A stretch of 12,668 nt of DNA from JBGCDD01 sp045105075 (lineage in GTDB: Bacteria; Pseudomonadota; Alphaproteobacteria; Rhodobacterales; Rhodobacteraceae): contig JBGCDD010000190.1 in assembly GCA_045105075.1 (NCBI GenBank), positions 1 to 12,668 of the forward strand, given 5' to 3'. Numbering within the stretch: position 1 is the stretch's first letter; each line of letters begins with the position of its first letter. The translations under genes were made by a program, and so were the position numbers. The notes below the pieces were generated by a model. It made no database searches. It was given only the letters and a program-made list of their open reading frames with translations, and was not told the DNA's origin. Positions 1-7,168 of the stretch are shown one piece after another.

Positions 1-686
1 GCATCAACTCGCGCGCCGATCTCGCCCATGCCGACGCGGTGTTCCAAACCCGCGCCCGCGCCGCTCTGCTGGACTCTGGCGTCACCCTGATGGTCCCTGA
101 CACCGTGTATTTGGCGCAAGATACCCATATCGGCCCCGACACCGTGATCGAACCCAACGTGGTGGTTGGCCCCGGCGTCACGGTGGAAAATGGCGCCACG
201 ATCCGGGCTTTTTCGCATCTTGAAGGTTGCCATGTCAGCCGCGGCGCCATCATCGGCCCCTACGCGCGCCTGCGTCCCGGCGCCGAGCTGGCCGAAAACA
301 CCCGCGTCGGTAACTTCGTGGAAATCAAGAACGCCCAGATCGCCGAGGGCGCCAAGGTCAACCACCTGTCCTACATCGGCGACGCCACCGTGGGCGCGGC
401 CACCAACATCGGTGCGGGCACGATCACCTGCAACTATGACGGCGTGATGAAGCACCAAACCACCATTGGCGCAGGCGCGTTCATCGGCTCCAACACGATG
501 CTGATCGCACCGGTCACAATCGGCGATCGCGCCATGACAGCCACCGGATCGGTGATCAACAAAACCGTGCCGGCCGAGGCGATGGCCGTGGCGCGCGTCA
601 AGCAAGACAACAAAGCAGGCTATGCGACCAAATTGTTCGAAATGTTAAAGGCCAAAAAGGCCAGACGAGATAAAGGCAACAAATAA
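1..686 (+). CDS. glmU: GlmU, C-terminal part (N-acetyltransferase domain), truncated by window start
   Basis: Bifunctional GlmU makes UDP-GlcNAc in the cytoplasm: its C-terminal domain acetylates glucosamine-1-phosphate and its N-terminal domain adds UMP. Only the C-terminal part is visible. The frame is open from base 3 (first full codon ATC) and begins with INSRADLAHAD, which fits the linker at the end of the uridylyltransferase domain, so no start codon belongs here. The rest is a left-handed beta-helix of hexapeptide repeats. YARLRP, NFVEIKNA, the KVNHLSYIGDA segment with the family's catalytic histidine, GAGTITCNYDG and IGSNTMLIAPV are all present. The tail is basic (KAKKARRDKGNK). The TAA stop shares its last A with the ATG of glmS (TAATG), so the two are translationally coupled. 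A GTG at 39 is internal and not the start. Confidence 0.96.
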   Translation, partial: INSRADLAHADAVFQTRARAALLDSGVTLMVPDTVYLAQDTHIGPDTVIEPNVVVGPGVTVENGATIRAFSHLEGCHVSRGAIIGPYARLRPGAELAENTRVGNFVEIKNAQIAEGAKVNHLSYIGDATVGAATNIGAGTITCNYDGVMKHQTTIGAGAFIGSNTMLIAPVTIGDRAMTATGSVINKTVPAEAMAVARVKQDNKAGYATKLFEMLKAKKARRDKGNK

Positions 687-2509
687 TGTGTGGAATTGTA
701 GGGGTCCTGGGCAATCACGAAGCCGCACCCATCCTTGTCGAAGCGCTCAAACGGCTGGAATATCGCGGCTATGACAGCGCCGGAATCGCCACCATCAGTG
801 AGGGCGATCTGGAACGCCGCCGCGCGCTTGGCAAACTGGTCAACCTGTCTGATCTTTTGGTGCACGAACCCTTGCGCGGCAAGGCCGGCATTGGCCACAC
901 CCGTTGGGCCACCCACGGCGCGCCTTCGGTTGGCAACGCCCACCCGCACCGCGCCGGGCGCGTGGCTGTGGTGCACAATGGCATCATCGAAAACTACCGC
1001 GATTTGCGCGCCGAACTGGCCGATGCGGGCGTGGAATTTTCCACCGAAACCGACACCGAAACCATCGCGCTGATGACCGAACACTTCATGGGTCAGGGCG
1101 ACGACGCAGTCACCGCCGTGGACAAAACCCTGGCAAAACTGACCGGCGCTTTTGCGCTGGCCTTCCTGTTTGACGGCGAAGAAGACCTGATCATCGCCGC
1201 GCGCAAAGGCTCGCCGCTGGCCATCGGGCACGGCGACGGCGAAATGTTCGTTGGCTCGGACGCCATCGCCCTGTCGCCGCTGACCGACCGCATCACCTAT
1301 CTCGAAGAAGGCGACCGCGCCGTTCTGACCCGCACCAGCCTGGATATCATCGATGCCAACGGCGCGCGCGCCAACCGCGCGATCAAAAAGATCAAGCTTG
1401 ACGCGACGCGAATCGACAAGGCCGGCCACAAACACTTTATGGCCAAAGAGATTGACGAACAGCCAACGGTGATCGCTCAGGCGCTCACCCACTACTTGCC
1501 TACCGGCGCCACCGAAGTGTCGCTGCCCGGTGAAGGCCTTGATTTTTCAAAGGTTCAGCGCCTCACCATGGTCGCCTGTGGCACCGCTTACATCGCCTGC
1601 CTGACGGCGAAATACTGGTTCGAGCAGATCGCCAAGATCCCGGTCGAGGTCGATATCGCCTCGGAATTCCGCTATCGTGAGCCACCCATCACCGAGGGCA
1701 CCGTGGCTTTGTTTGTCAGCCAGTCCGGTGAAACCGCCGACACGCTGGCCGCACTGCGCTATTGCGAAGGCAAGGTCGACAAGATTGTCTCGGTGGTGAA
1801 TGTGCCAGAAAGTTCGATCGCGCGGGAAAGCAACCTTGTGTTGCCGATCCATGCGGGCGTCGAAGTGGGCGTGGCCTCGACCAAAGCCTTCACCTGCCAG
1901 CTGACTGTTTTGCTGATGCTGGCGATCAAGGCGGCCACTGACACTGGAGCGCTCAGTTCCGAACAAGCGGCTGATCACATCGCCAGCCTGCGTGGATTGC
2001 CTGCCGTCATCAACACCGCACTTGATCAAAACACCGCCATCCAAAAGGCCGCCCAACGCCTGTCAGAAGCGCGCGACGTGCTGTTTTTGGGGCGTGGCCT
2101 GATGTTCCCGCTGGCATTGGAGGGCGCGCTTAAACTCAAAGAAATCAGCTATATACACGCCGAAGCTTACGCATCTGGCGAGTTAAAACACGGCCCCATC
2201 GCCTTGATCGACAAACAGATGCCTGTTGTCGTCATGGCGCCCACCGACCATCTGTTCGACAAGACCGTGTCCAACATGCAAGAGGTCATGGCGCGCAAGG
2301 GCAAGGTGGTGCTGATTTCGGATGAAACCGGTCTGGCCCAGGCCAGTGACGGCGTGTGGTCCAGCATCATGATGCCCGCCGTGCACCCAATTTTAACCCC
2401 GATCCTCTATGCCATCCCGGCGCAATTGCTGGCCTATCACACCGCTGTGGCCAAGGGCACCGATGTCGACCAACCCCGCAACCTCGCCAAATCAGTCACG
2501 GTGGAATAG
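686..2509 (+). CDS. glmS: Glutamine--fructose-6-phosphate aminotransferase (isomerizing)
   Basis: GlmS converts fructose-6-phosphate and glutamine to glucosamine-6-phosphate and glutamate, the first committed step to UDP-GlcNAc, in the cytoplasm. The protein has 607 residues, the usual length of the family. It opens with MCGIVGVLG, so Cys2 is exposed as the glutaminase nucleophile after Met removal. The class II glutamine amidotransferase domain covers about residues 2-215 (with HTRWATHG and HNGIIENY). Two SIS sugar-isomerase domains follow: the first carries ACGTAYIA and SQSGETADT, the second FLGRGLMFPLALEGALKLKE and EAYASGELKHGP. It ends DQPRNLAKSVTVE, the conserved C-terminal tail. The start overlaps the glmU stop by one base, and the next gene starts directly after its TAG. 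No glmS ribozyme is expected, because the gene is read straight from glmU. Confidence 0.98.
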   Translation: MCGIVGVLGNHEAAPILVEALKRLEYRGYDSAGIATISEGDLERRRALGKLVNLSDLLVHEPLRGKAGIGHTRWATHGAPSVGNAHPHRAGRVAVVHNGIIENYRDLRAELADAGVEFSTETDTETIALMTEHFMGQGDDAVTAVDKTLAKLTGAFALAFLFDGEEDLIIAARKGSPLAIGHGDGEMFVGSDAIALSPLTDRITYLEEGDRAVLTRTSLDIIDANGARANRAIKKIKLDATRIDKAGHKHFMAKEIDEQPTVIAQALTHYLPTGATEVSLPGEGLDFSKVQRLTMVACGTAYIACLTAKYWFEQIAKIPVEVDIASEFRYREPPITEGTVALFVSQSGETADTLAALRYCEGKVDKIVSVVNVPESSIARESNLVLPIHAGVEVGVASTKAFTCQLTVLLMLAIKAATDTGALSSEQAADHIASLRGLPAVINTALDQNTAIQKAAQRLSEARDVLFLGRGLMFPLALEGALKLKEISYIHAEAYASGELKHGPIALIDKQMPVVVMAPTDHLFDKTVSNMQEVMARKGKVVLISDETGLAQASDGVWSSIMMPAVHPILTPILYAIPAQLLAYHTAVAKGTDVDQPRNLAKSVTVE

Positions 2510-3052
2510 ATGGCCAAACAGTTTGATCACATTGACGCCGCTCAGCAGAAATTCATCCAAGAGCAGCACATGTTCTTTGTCGCCTCTGCCGCGCCGGAAG
2601 GCCGGGTGAATATGTCACCCAAGGGCATGGATTCGCTGTGCATCACCGGACCAAACACAGTGTTGTGGATGAACCTGACCGGCAGCGGCAATGAAACCGC
2701 AGGCCATCTGGCGCTGAGCCCGCGCATGACGCTGATGTGGTGTTCGTTCACCACCCGCCCGATGATCATGCGCTGTTATGGCACCGCGCGCGCAGTGCAT
2801 GAAGGCGACCCCGATTGGGAGGCGCTAAAGGCGCAATTCCCCGACCACCGCAGCGCCCGGCAAGTTTATGAAATGACCGTGGATCTGGTGCAAACGTCCT
2901 GTGGCTATGCCGTCCCTTTCATGGACTACGCGGGCGAGCGGGACACAATGCAAAAATGGGTCGATGGCAAATCCGACGCGCAACTGCGCGACTATTGGCG
3001 TGACCGTAACACCGAAACCATCGACGGATTGCCAACCGGCGTGCCCGTCTGA
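2510..3052 (+). CDS. Pyridoxamine 5'-phosphate oxidase family protein (FMN-binding split barrel)
   Basis: A 180-residue protein resembling the pyridoxamine-phosphate-oxidase-like flavin proteins, which adopt a split beta-barrel and usually bind FMN. Family-like segments are the N-terminal FIQEQHMFFVASAAPEGRVNMSPKG, the VLWMNLTGSGNETAGHLA segment with the small-residue/Asn loop typical of the flavin-binding strand, and RPMIMRCYGTARAV. It has no signal peptide or membrane segment, so it is likely cytoplasmic. It is not PdxH itself: it is shorter and lacks an obvious PdxH C-terminal motif. The substrate is unknown. The ATG follows the glmS TAG with no gap, so it is probably translated by coupling, although no functional link to aminosugar synthesis is evident. 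Assignment to the superfamily is fairly sure; the exact function is open. Confidence 0.85.
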   Translation: MAKQFDHIDAAQQKFIQEQHMFFVASAAPEGRVNMSPKGMDSLCITGPNTVLWMNLTGSGNETAGHLALSPRMTLMWCSFTTRPMIMRCYGTARAVHEGDPDWEALKAQFPDHRSARQVYEMTVDLVQTSCGYAVPFMDYAGERDTMQKWVDGKSDAQLRDYWRDRNTETIDGLPTGVPV

Positions 3053-3062
3053 TCCAAAACTG

Positions 3063-3095
3063 ATTGAGCCACGCCGAACATTGCCGTGACTCAAT
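3063..3095 (+). terminator. Stem-loop after the glmU-glmS-PPOX operon (possible terminator)
   Basis: ATTGAGCCACG (3063-3073) pairs with CGTGACTCAAT (3085-3095). This gives an 11-bp stem with one C-A mismatch and an 11-base loop. It lies 10 bases after the TGA of the last gene in the operon, where a terminator would be expected. No run of T follows on the plus strand (the next bases are GCAAGA), so a classical intrinsic terminator is not proven. It could instead be a 3' stabilising hairpin. Confidence 0.4.
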
Positions 3096-3224
3096 GCAAG
3101 AACGTTGAACAGCCATTGCATTTGAATCAGGTCGGGGTCGATTTGGGCTGAGGATCTCAAAAACCATCGTCATGAAGGCCTTGCGGTTGACTTTTCACGT
3201 CTTGGTAATCGACTCGAACGCATT

Positions 3225-3431
3225 TCATAAGGCGTTATCATTGTTCATCTCATGCAAAAATTGCACGATCCGAACAATGCGGCCGTTCGCAAAATGACAG
3301 TTCAGGCTGGACAGGAATTGGCGAACCGCGCTCTCGTGCAAAAAGCCCAACATCAGAAACGGCGGTTTTAAGAAGCAAATGGTGCTCATCGAGAAATCAA
3401 TCCTTGGCTGTCGTGCCTTGGCGCCACGAAG
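3225..3431 (-). pseudogene. Possible remnant of a SnoaL/NTF2-like protein gene
   Basis: Read on the minus strand, a frame of 68 codons is open from 3431 to a TGA at 3225-3227. Its last part reads FANGRIVRIVQFLHEMNND, then NAL and stop. That is the pattern of the final beta-strands of SnoaL-like/NTF2-like proteins (an aromatic residue, then D/NG-x-IV, then a hydrophobic strand and a short C-terminal helix). The upstream part (RIDFSMSTICFLKPPFLMLG) matches nothing I recognise. The frame is closed on its 5' side by a TGA at 3432-3434, and no full-length gene could be rebuilt. It is therefore at best the 3' end of a decayed gene, possibly with frameshifts. The resemblance is by eye over about 20 residues only and may be chance. 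Confidence 0.25.
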
Positions 3432-3649
3432 TCAGGTTTGAAACATCGGGTGGACCCTGGATACTTTCGTCCTCAAAACCTGCCCGCTGTGCAACATGGG
3501 ATCAATCTGTACACGCTTGGGGCTGACGATCTGAAGATCCGCGTATCCTTCGGTTCAATCGATATCAGCACGCGCATGTTTGCACCAATTGTTCGCCTGG
3601 GCAGCAGCGCCCTTGATCCGGGAAAAGATGCACCATAGGGCTTTGTGCA

Positions 3650-3654
3650 AAAGG
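3650..3654 (+). promoter_or_regulatory. Ribosome binding site of the alkD-like gene
   Basis: AAGGA lies 8 bases before the ATG at 3663. It supports that start over the in-frame GTG at 3645, which would add six residues and has only a weak AGGG upstream. Confidence 0.55.
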
Positions 3655-3662
3655 ATCGACCC

Positions 3663-4352
3663 ATGCATGTTCCCTATCTCGACGCGCTGAAAGCGCTGGC
3701 CGATCCAGCACGCGCGCCCGACATGGCACGTTATCATAAGGTGGAACGCGAATATCTGGGCCTGACCAATCCGCAGATTAACGAGATCACAACCACGTGG
3801 CGGCGCACGCTGGACGTGGACACACGTGTGACGCTGGCAGAGGAACTGTGGCGCACTGACATTTATGAGGCAAGGTTGGCTGCGGCCAAGCTGCTGACGC
3901 AGGCGCGGTTGCGACCCGATAACCCGGCCTTTGCGCTTATCCTCACTTGGGCGCCCGATTTCGACAGCTGGGCGATTGCCGATCACGCGTGTATGGCCGG
4001 ACAGCGGCGCTTGCTGGCCGATCCATCACGCTTGGATCAGATTGAGGAATGGACCACGTCTGATCACATGTGGACACGGCGCGCGGCGTTGGTGATGACA
4101 CTGCCCTGGACCAAACAGAACCACCCCAAGCCCGATGATCTGGCGCGCCGCGACCGGATTTTGGGCTGGGCGGCCAGCTATGTGCCAGACCCTGATTGGT
4201 TTATTCAAAAGGCCATTGCCTGGTGGCTGCGTGAATTGTCAAAGCACGACGCGCCCAGGGTGCGGGCGTTTTTAGAACAGCATGGCGATGCGATGAAGCC
4301 GTTTGCGCGCAAAGAGGCGGCGCGCAAATTACCTGAATCCAGCGTGCTTTAG
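3663..4352 (+). CDS. DNA alkylation repair protein, AlkD-like HEAT-repeat glycosylase
   Basis: A 229-residue all-helical protein of the DNA alkylation repair (AlkD/AlkC) family. These are HEAT-like-repeat DNA glycosylases that excise N3- and N7-alkylated purines. Residues matching those described for Bacillus cereus AlkD are present: Trp103 and Asp107 in DSWAIAD (W-x3-D spacing kept), Arg140 in MWTRRAAL, and Trp187 in FIQKAIAWWLRE. The FIQKAI-x-W-x-LRE block and the ending AxxKREA-like segment (FARKEAARKL) are strongly family-like. No signal peptide is present, so it is cytoplasmic. The ATG at 3663 was chosen because AAGGA sits 8 bases upstream. The gene stands alone on the plus strand, and its TAG stop interlocks with the stop codon of the opposite-strand lipoprotein gene. 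Lesion preference is unknown. The gene symbol is left blank because orthology to alkD cannot be shown here. Confidence 0.9.
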   Translation: MHVPYLDALKALADPARAPDMARYHKVEREYLGLTNPQINEITTTWRRTLDVDTRVTLAEELWRTDIYEARLAAAKLLTQARLRPDNPAFALILTWAPDFDSWAIADHACMAGQRRLLADPSRLDQIEEWTTSDHMWTRRAALVMTLPWTKQNHPKPDDLARRDRILGWAASYVPDPDWFIQKAIAWWLRELSKHDAPRVRAFLEQHGDAMKPFARKEAARKLPESSVL

Positions 4353-4795
4353 CTTTCTGAAATCACTTCGACTTCTACCAGATCGGCGGGCGAGAACCCA
4401 AGCGCCTGGATCGCAGCCAGCGAGATTCGGCTGCCGGCCGTCGTGGGCCCATCAATCGGGATCAGTGTGACTGGCGTGCTGGTGCCATTGGGCGCGGTGA
4501 TGCGCCCGCCCCGTTCGCTGGCAACCAGCGGGGTTTCCAGCCAAAGCCCCGGCTTGGTCGGATCGCCCAGCGACGCTACGGTGATTAGTGCACCCGCACC
4601 CACTGGATCGGCCGGGCGAAGATTGCCCTCGTCGGGGGGGGCCTCCCCCGCCTCCTCGGGCAACGCGGCCTGATCGGCCACGGGCGCTTCGATATCGACG
4701 GCCGGGTCTTGGGATTGTTTGGCTGGCAAAAGCGCGCAACCTGCAAAAAGCGACACCGTTAAAACGGGGAAAACCAGAACATATCTCATGCCCAT
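4349..4795 (-). CDS. Small lipoprotein with RlpA/double-psi-barrel-like C-terminus (hypothetical)
   Basis: A 148-residue protein beginning MGMRYVLVFPVLTVSLFAGC. It has a short hydrophobic signal and a lipobox (L-F-A-G-Cys20), so it should be processed by Lgt and signal peptidase II and anchored in a membrane facing the periplasm. A low-complexity acidic, Pro/Ala-rich linker follows (about residues 25-62, with PEEAGEAPPDEG). A compact C-terminal domain of about 80 residues comes next. Its end, GSRISLAAIQALGFSPADLVEVEV, resembles the last part of RlpA-type double-psi beta-barrels (R-x-I-x-LS-x-AA-x-x-LG). The usual RlpA start motif (YxGxxxxGxxTA) is absent, so peptidoglycan lytic activity is not implied. 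I recall similar roseobacter proteins carrying a doubtful 'D-galactarate dehydratase' label. The start is ATG 4795 or ATG 4789, and neither has a good Shine-Dalgarno. The longer open frame to 4909 would bury the signal peptide and run into moaA. Confidence 0.75.
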   Translation of the reverse strand: MGMRYVLVFPVLTVSLFAGCALLPAKQSQDPAVDIEAPVADQAALPEEAGEAPPDEGNLRPADPVGAGALITVASLGDPTKPGLWLETPLVASERGGRITAPNGTSTPVTLIPIDGPTTAGSRISLAAIQALGFSPADLVEVEVISES

Positions 4796-4868
4796 CAGAA
4801 TAGGCGAGAGTTTGGGCAATGTCACATCTCTCTTGCTCCTTTGGCCTGCGCACCTTACCTCTTGTTCC
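4796..4868. promoter_or_regulatory. Divergent intergenic region between lipoprotein gene and moaA
   Basis: The 73 bases between the two divergent starts must hold the control signals of both genes unless these overlap the coding regions. No convincing sigma-70-type box pair, operator palindrome or Shine-Dalgarno could be identified. The bases before the moaA ATG are pyrimidine-rich (CTTACCTCTTGTTCC), so moaA may be leaderless or weakly initiated. Confidence 0.3.
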
Positions 4869-5876
4869 ATGAATGCACCGTTGATTGATCCGTTCGCCCG
4901 CGCCATCACCTATTTGCGCGTTTCCGTCACCGACAGGTGCGATTTCCGCTGCGTTTATTGCATGTCGGAAAACATGACCTTTTTGCCCAAACGCGAATTG
5001 CTAACGCTCGAAGAGTTGGACCGCATGTGTTCCACTTTTATCGGGCTGGGCGTTGAAAAGCTGCGCATCACCGGCGGTGAGCCTTTGGTGCGCCGAGGCA
5101 TCATGGGGTTTTTCCAATCGATGACGCGACACTTGGACTCCGGCGCCTTGAAAGAACTGACGCTCACCACCAACGGATCGCAGCTTGAGAAATACGCCGC
5201 TGACCTGTTTGCTGCCGGTGTGCGTCGGGTCAACGTATCGCTTGATACGCTGGATGAGCAAAAGTTTGCGGATGTCACGCGCTGGGGGCGGTTACCGCAG
5301 GTTTTGCGTGGCATTGATGCGGCGCAAAACGCTGGGATGCGGGTGAAAATCAATGCCGTGGCGTTGAAGGGATTTAACGAACCCGAATTGGCCGAAATGA
5401 CCAAATGGTGCGCAAGCCGCGATATTGATCTGACCTGGATCGAAGTGATGCCGATGGGTGATATCGGTAACGAGGACCGTCTGGATCAGTATTGGTCTTT
5501 GAAGGATGTGCGCGCCGCCTACGCCAATCACTATACTGTCACCGATCTGGCCGAGAATTCGGGCGGCCCTGCACGCTATGTGCGTCTTGAGGAAACCGGG
5601 CAGAAAATCGGCTTTATCACGCCGCTGTCACACAATTTCTGCGAGAGTTGCAACAGGGTGCGTTTGACGTGTACTGGCGAATTGTTCATGTGCCTGGGCC
5701 AGGAGGACAACGCCGATCTGCGCGCGCCGTTGCGCGATCACCCCACCACTGATGTGCCATTGCAGGAGGCGATTCGCGCCGCGATTTCGCACAAGCCCAA
5801 AGGCCACGACTTTGACTATTCGCGCCAACGCGCAGACGGTCAGATGACCCGTCACATGAGCCATACGGGCGGCTGA
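4869..5876 (+). CDS. moaA: GTP 3',8-cyclase MoaA (radical SAM, molybdenum cofactor synthesis)
   Basis: MoaA uses S-adenosylmethionine and two [4Fe-4S] clusters to convert GTP to 3',8-cyclo-GTP, the first step of molybdopterin synthesis (with MoaC). The protein has 335 residues, the usual length. The radical-SAM cluster ligands are Cys24, Cys28 and Cys31 (DRCDFRCVYCM, CX3CX2C), followed by the SAM-contacting GGEP at 69-72. The substrate-binding C-terminal cluster is held by Cys258, Cys261 and Cys275 (FCESCNRVR...FMC, spacing CX2CX13C). The C-terminus is the conserved double glycine (HTGG). ATG 4869 was chosen because PLIDPFARAITYLRVSVTDRC is the normal N-terminus. The frame extends further upstream to 4719, but that part overlaps the lipoprotein gene. 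The stop overlaps the next start by one base (TGATG), so waaA is translationally coupled. No other moa gene is in the window. Confidence 0.97.
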   Translation: MNAPLIDPFARAITYLRVSVTDRCDFRCVYCMSENMTFLPKRELLTLEELDRMCSTFIGLGVEKLRITGGEPLVRRGIMGFFQSMTRHLDSGALKELTLTTNGSQLEKYAADLFAAGVRRVNVSLDTLDEQKFADVTRWGRLPQVLRGIDAAQNAGMRVKINAVALKGFNEPELAEMTKWCASRDIDLTWIEVMPMGDIGNEDRLDQYWSLKDVRAAYANHYTVTDLAENSGGPARYVRLEETGQKIGFITPLSHNFCESCNRVRLTCTGELFMCLGQEDNADLRAPLRDHPTTDVPLQEAIRAAISHKPKGHDFDYSRQRADGQMTRHMSHTGG

Positions 5877-7168
5877 TGCCAACGCCGCCGCTGCTGGTGC
5901 GCCTCTATCGCGCCGGCACGACTGTGATCGTCCCGTTTGCGTTTTGGCTGGTTTCGCGAAAATTGCGTCGCCAGAATGTTAAAATCGAACGTGTGCATGA
6001 GCGGCTCGGCCACGCCAGTCTCGCACGTCCGCGCCGACCCACAGTTTGGTTTCATGGCGCAAGTGTCGATGAAAGCCTGTCGGTTCTGACGCTGATCACC
6101 GGCATGGCCGCGCGCCTGCCGCGTTATGATTTCCTGATCACCTCGGGAACGGCTGCCTCGGCGAAATTGATCGACCAACGCTTGCCGCCGCGCACACAAC
6201 ACCAATTCGCCCCCCTTGATGCGCCGGGTCCGGTGCGCCGTTTTCTAGAACATTGGCGCCCGAAAGCCGCGATATTTGTAGAATCCGAGCTCTGGCCAGT
6301 TACGCTGGGCGAAACCAAAACACGCGGTACGCCTTTGGCATTGCTGAACGCACGCTTGTCAAATCGCTCGGTTGCAGCCTGGAAAAAACGTCCTAAATCA
6401 GCGCATTACATTCTTGGTCGATTTACCTTGATGATCACGCAAAACCAAAAATCCGCGCAAGATCTGGTGTCGATGGGCGCAGATCCAGACCGGGTGCGCA
6501 CGGGCGGCAATCTCAAGTCCACGTCTGCCCCCTTGCCCGTTGACGCCATAACCCTGGCCAAATTGGCCACAGATCTGGGCCAGCGACCGCTTTGGGTGGC
6601 CAGTTCGATCCATCCTGGCGAAGATCAGATTGTGATCGATGCGCACAAGCAATTGCGCATCACCCATCCCGATCTATGCCTGTTGTTGATCCCGCGCCGC
6701 CCCGAACGCGGCGACGATATTGTCCGCCTAATCACTGACGCAGGGCTGCGCTTTGCACGCCGCAGCGCCAAGGACCCAATCTCGCCAGACACGCAGGTTT
6801 ATCTGGCCGACACATTGGGCGAAACCGGCACGTGGTATGCGGCCTCACCGATTGTGTTTCTGGGCGGCTCTTTGGTCAAGGTTGGGGGGCACAACCCGTT
6901 TGAGCCCGCACAGGCCGGCGCCGCAATCCTGACCGGGCCCCACACGCATAATTTCAGCGAAACGTTCCAACCCTTGCAAAAATGCGGTGCCGCGCGCACC
7001 GTGAGCGACGCCGATACGCTGGCCCATGCGGTGGAAAACTGGCTGTCCAATCCCGGCGCGCTGGAGGACACCCGCGCGCAGGCCCGCACCTTTGTTTTGG
7101 GCCGTCAGGCAACGCTGAATGACATCATTGGCACGCTGATCGAAGCGCTGGAGCTGGGCGAAACCTGA
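5876..7168 (+). CDS. waaA: 3-deoxy-D-manno-octulosonic acid (Kdo) transferase
   Basis: WaaA (KdtA) transfers Kdo from CMP-Kdo to the lipid A precursor at the cytoplasmic face of the inner membrane. At 430 residues it has the usual length. A hydrophobic N-terminal segment (about 15-27, VIVPFAFWLV) fits the membrane anchor. The N-terminal GT-B lobe has WFHGASVDESLSVL, with the family's catalytic-base glutamate as Glu66, and VESELWP at 135-141. The C-terminal lobe has SSIHPGED, LLLIPRRPER (about 270-279), FLGGSLVKVGGHNPFEPAQ and GPHTHNF. The residue before Glu66 is Asp65, where the family normally has Gly (SVGE); this is a visible oddity but the Glu is kept. The gene starts in a TGATG overlap with moaA. 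How many Kdo residues it adds cannot be told from sequence. Confidence 0.95.
   Translation: MPTPPLLVRLYRAGTTVIVPFAFWLVSRKLRRQNVKIERVHERLGHASLARPRRPTVWFHGASVDESLSVLTLITGMAARLPRYDFLITSGTAASAKLIDQRLPPRTQHQFAPLDAPGPVRRFLEHWRPKAAIFVESELWPVTLGETKTRGTPLALLNARLSNRSVAAWKKRPKSAHYILGRFTLMITQNQKSAQDLVSMGADPDRVRTGGNLKSTSAPLPVDAITLAKLATDLGQRPLWVASSIHPGEDQIVIDAHKQLRITHPDLCLLLIPRRPERGDDIVRLITDAGLRFARRSAKDPISPDTQVYLADTLGETGTWYAASPIVFLGGSLVKVGGHNPFEPAQAGAAILTGPHTHNFSETFQPLQKCGAARTVSDADTLAHAVENWLSNPGALEDTRAQARTFVLGRQATLNDIIGTLIEALELGET

Larger units (their letters stand above)
3053..3662. other. Gene-poor stretch of 610 bases
   Basis: No intact gene was recognised on either strand between the PPOX-like gene and the alkD-like gene. 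The stretch starts with the stem-loop at 3063-3095 and contains a possible gene remnant on the minus strand at 3225-3431. The open frames at 3438-3638 (plus) and 3473-3664 (minus) do not resemble any family known to me and are probably chance. GC content looks lower and codon bias weaker than in the neighbouring genes. The promoter for the alkD-like gene should lie near its right end, but no convincing -35/-10 pair could be picked. Confidence 0.6.

Noticed and set aside
620..1492. Long minus-strand open frame (290 codons) opposite the start of glmS
   Set aside because: It is entirely antisense to the clear glmS and glmU coding sequence, has no family resemblance, and arises from the codon bias of a high-GC gene.
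3636..3660. GGGCTTTGTGCAAAA as a possible insertion sequence end (similar to IS5/IS6-type ends)
   Set aside because: No matching inverted copy or transposase fragment was found in the preceding gap, and the bases overlap the ribosome site of the alkD-like gene.
4719..4868. Upstream in-frame extension of moaA (50 extra residues)
   Set aside because: The extension overlaps the lipoprotein gene and is not part of the MoaA family N-terminus, which begins just before PLIDPFARAITYLR.
4796..4909. N-terminal extension of the lipoprotein frame to 4909
   Set aside because: It would place the signal peptide and lipobox internally and overlap the moaA start; the ATG at 4795 or 4789 gives a normal lipoprotein signal.
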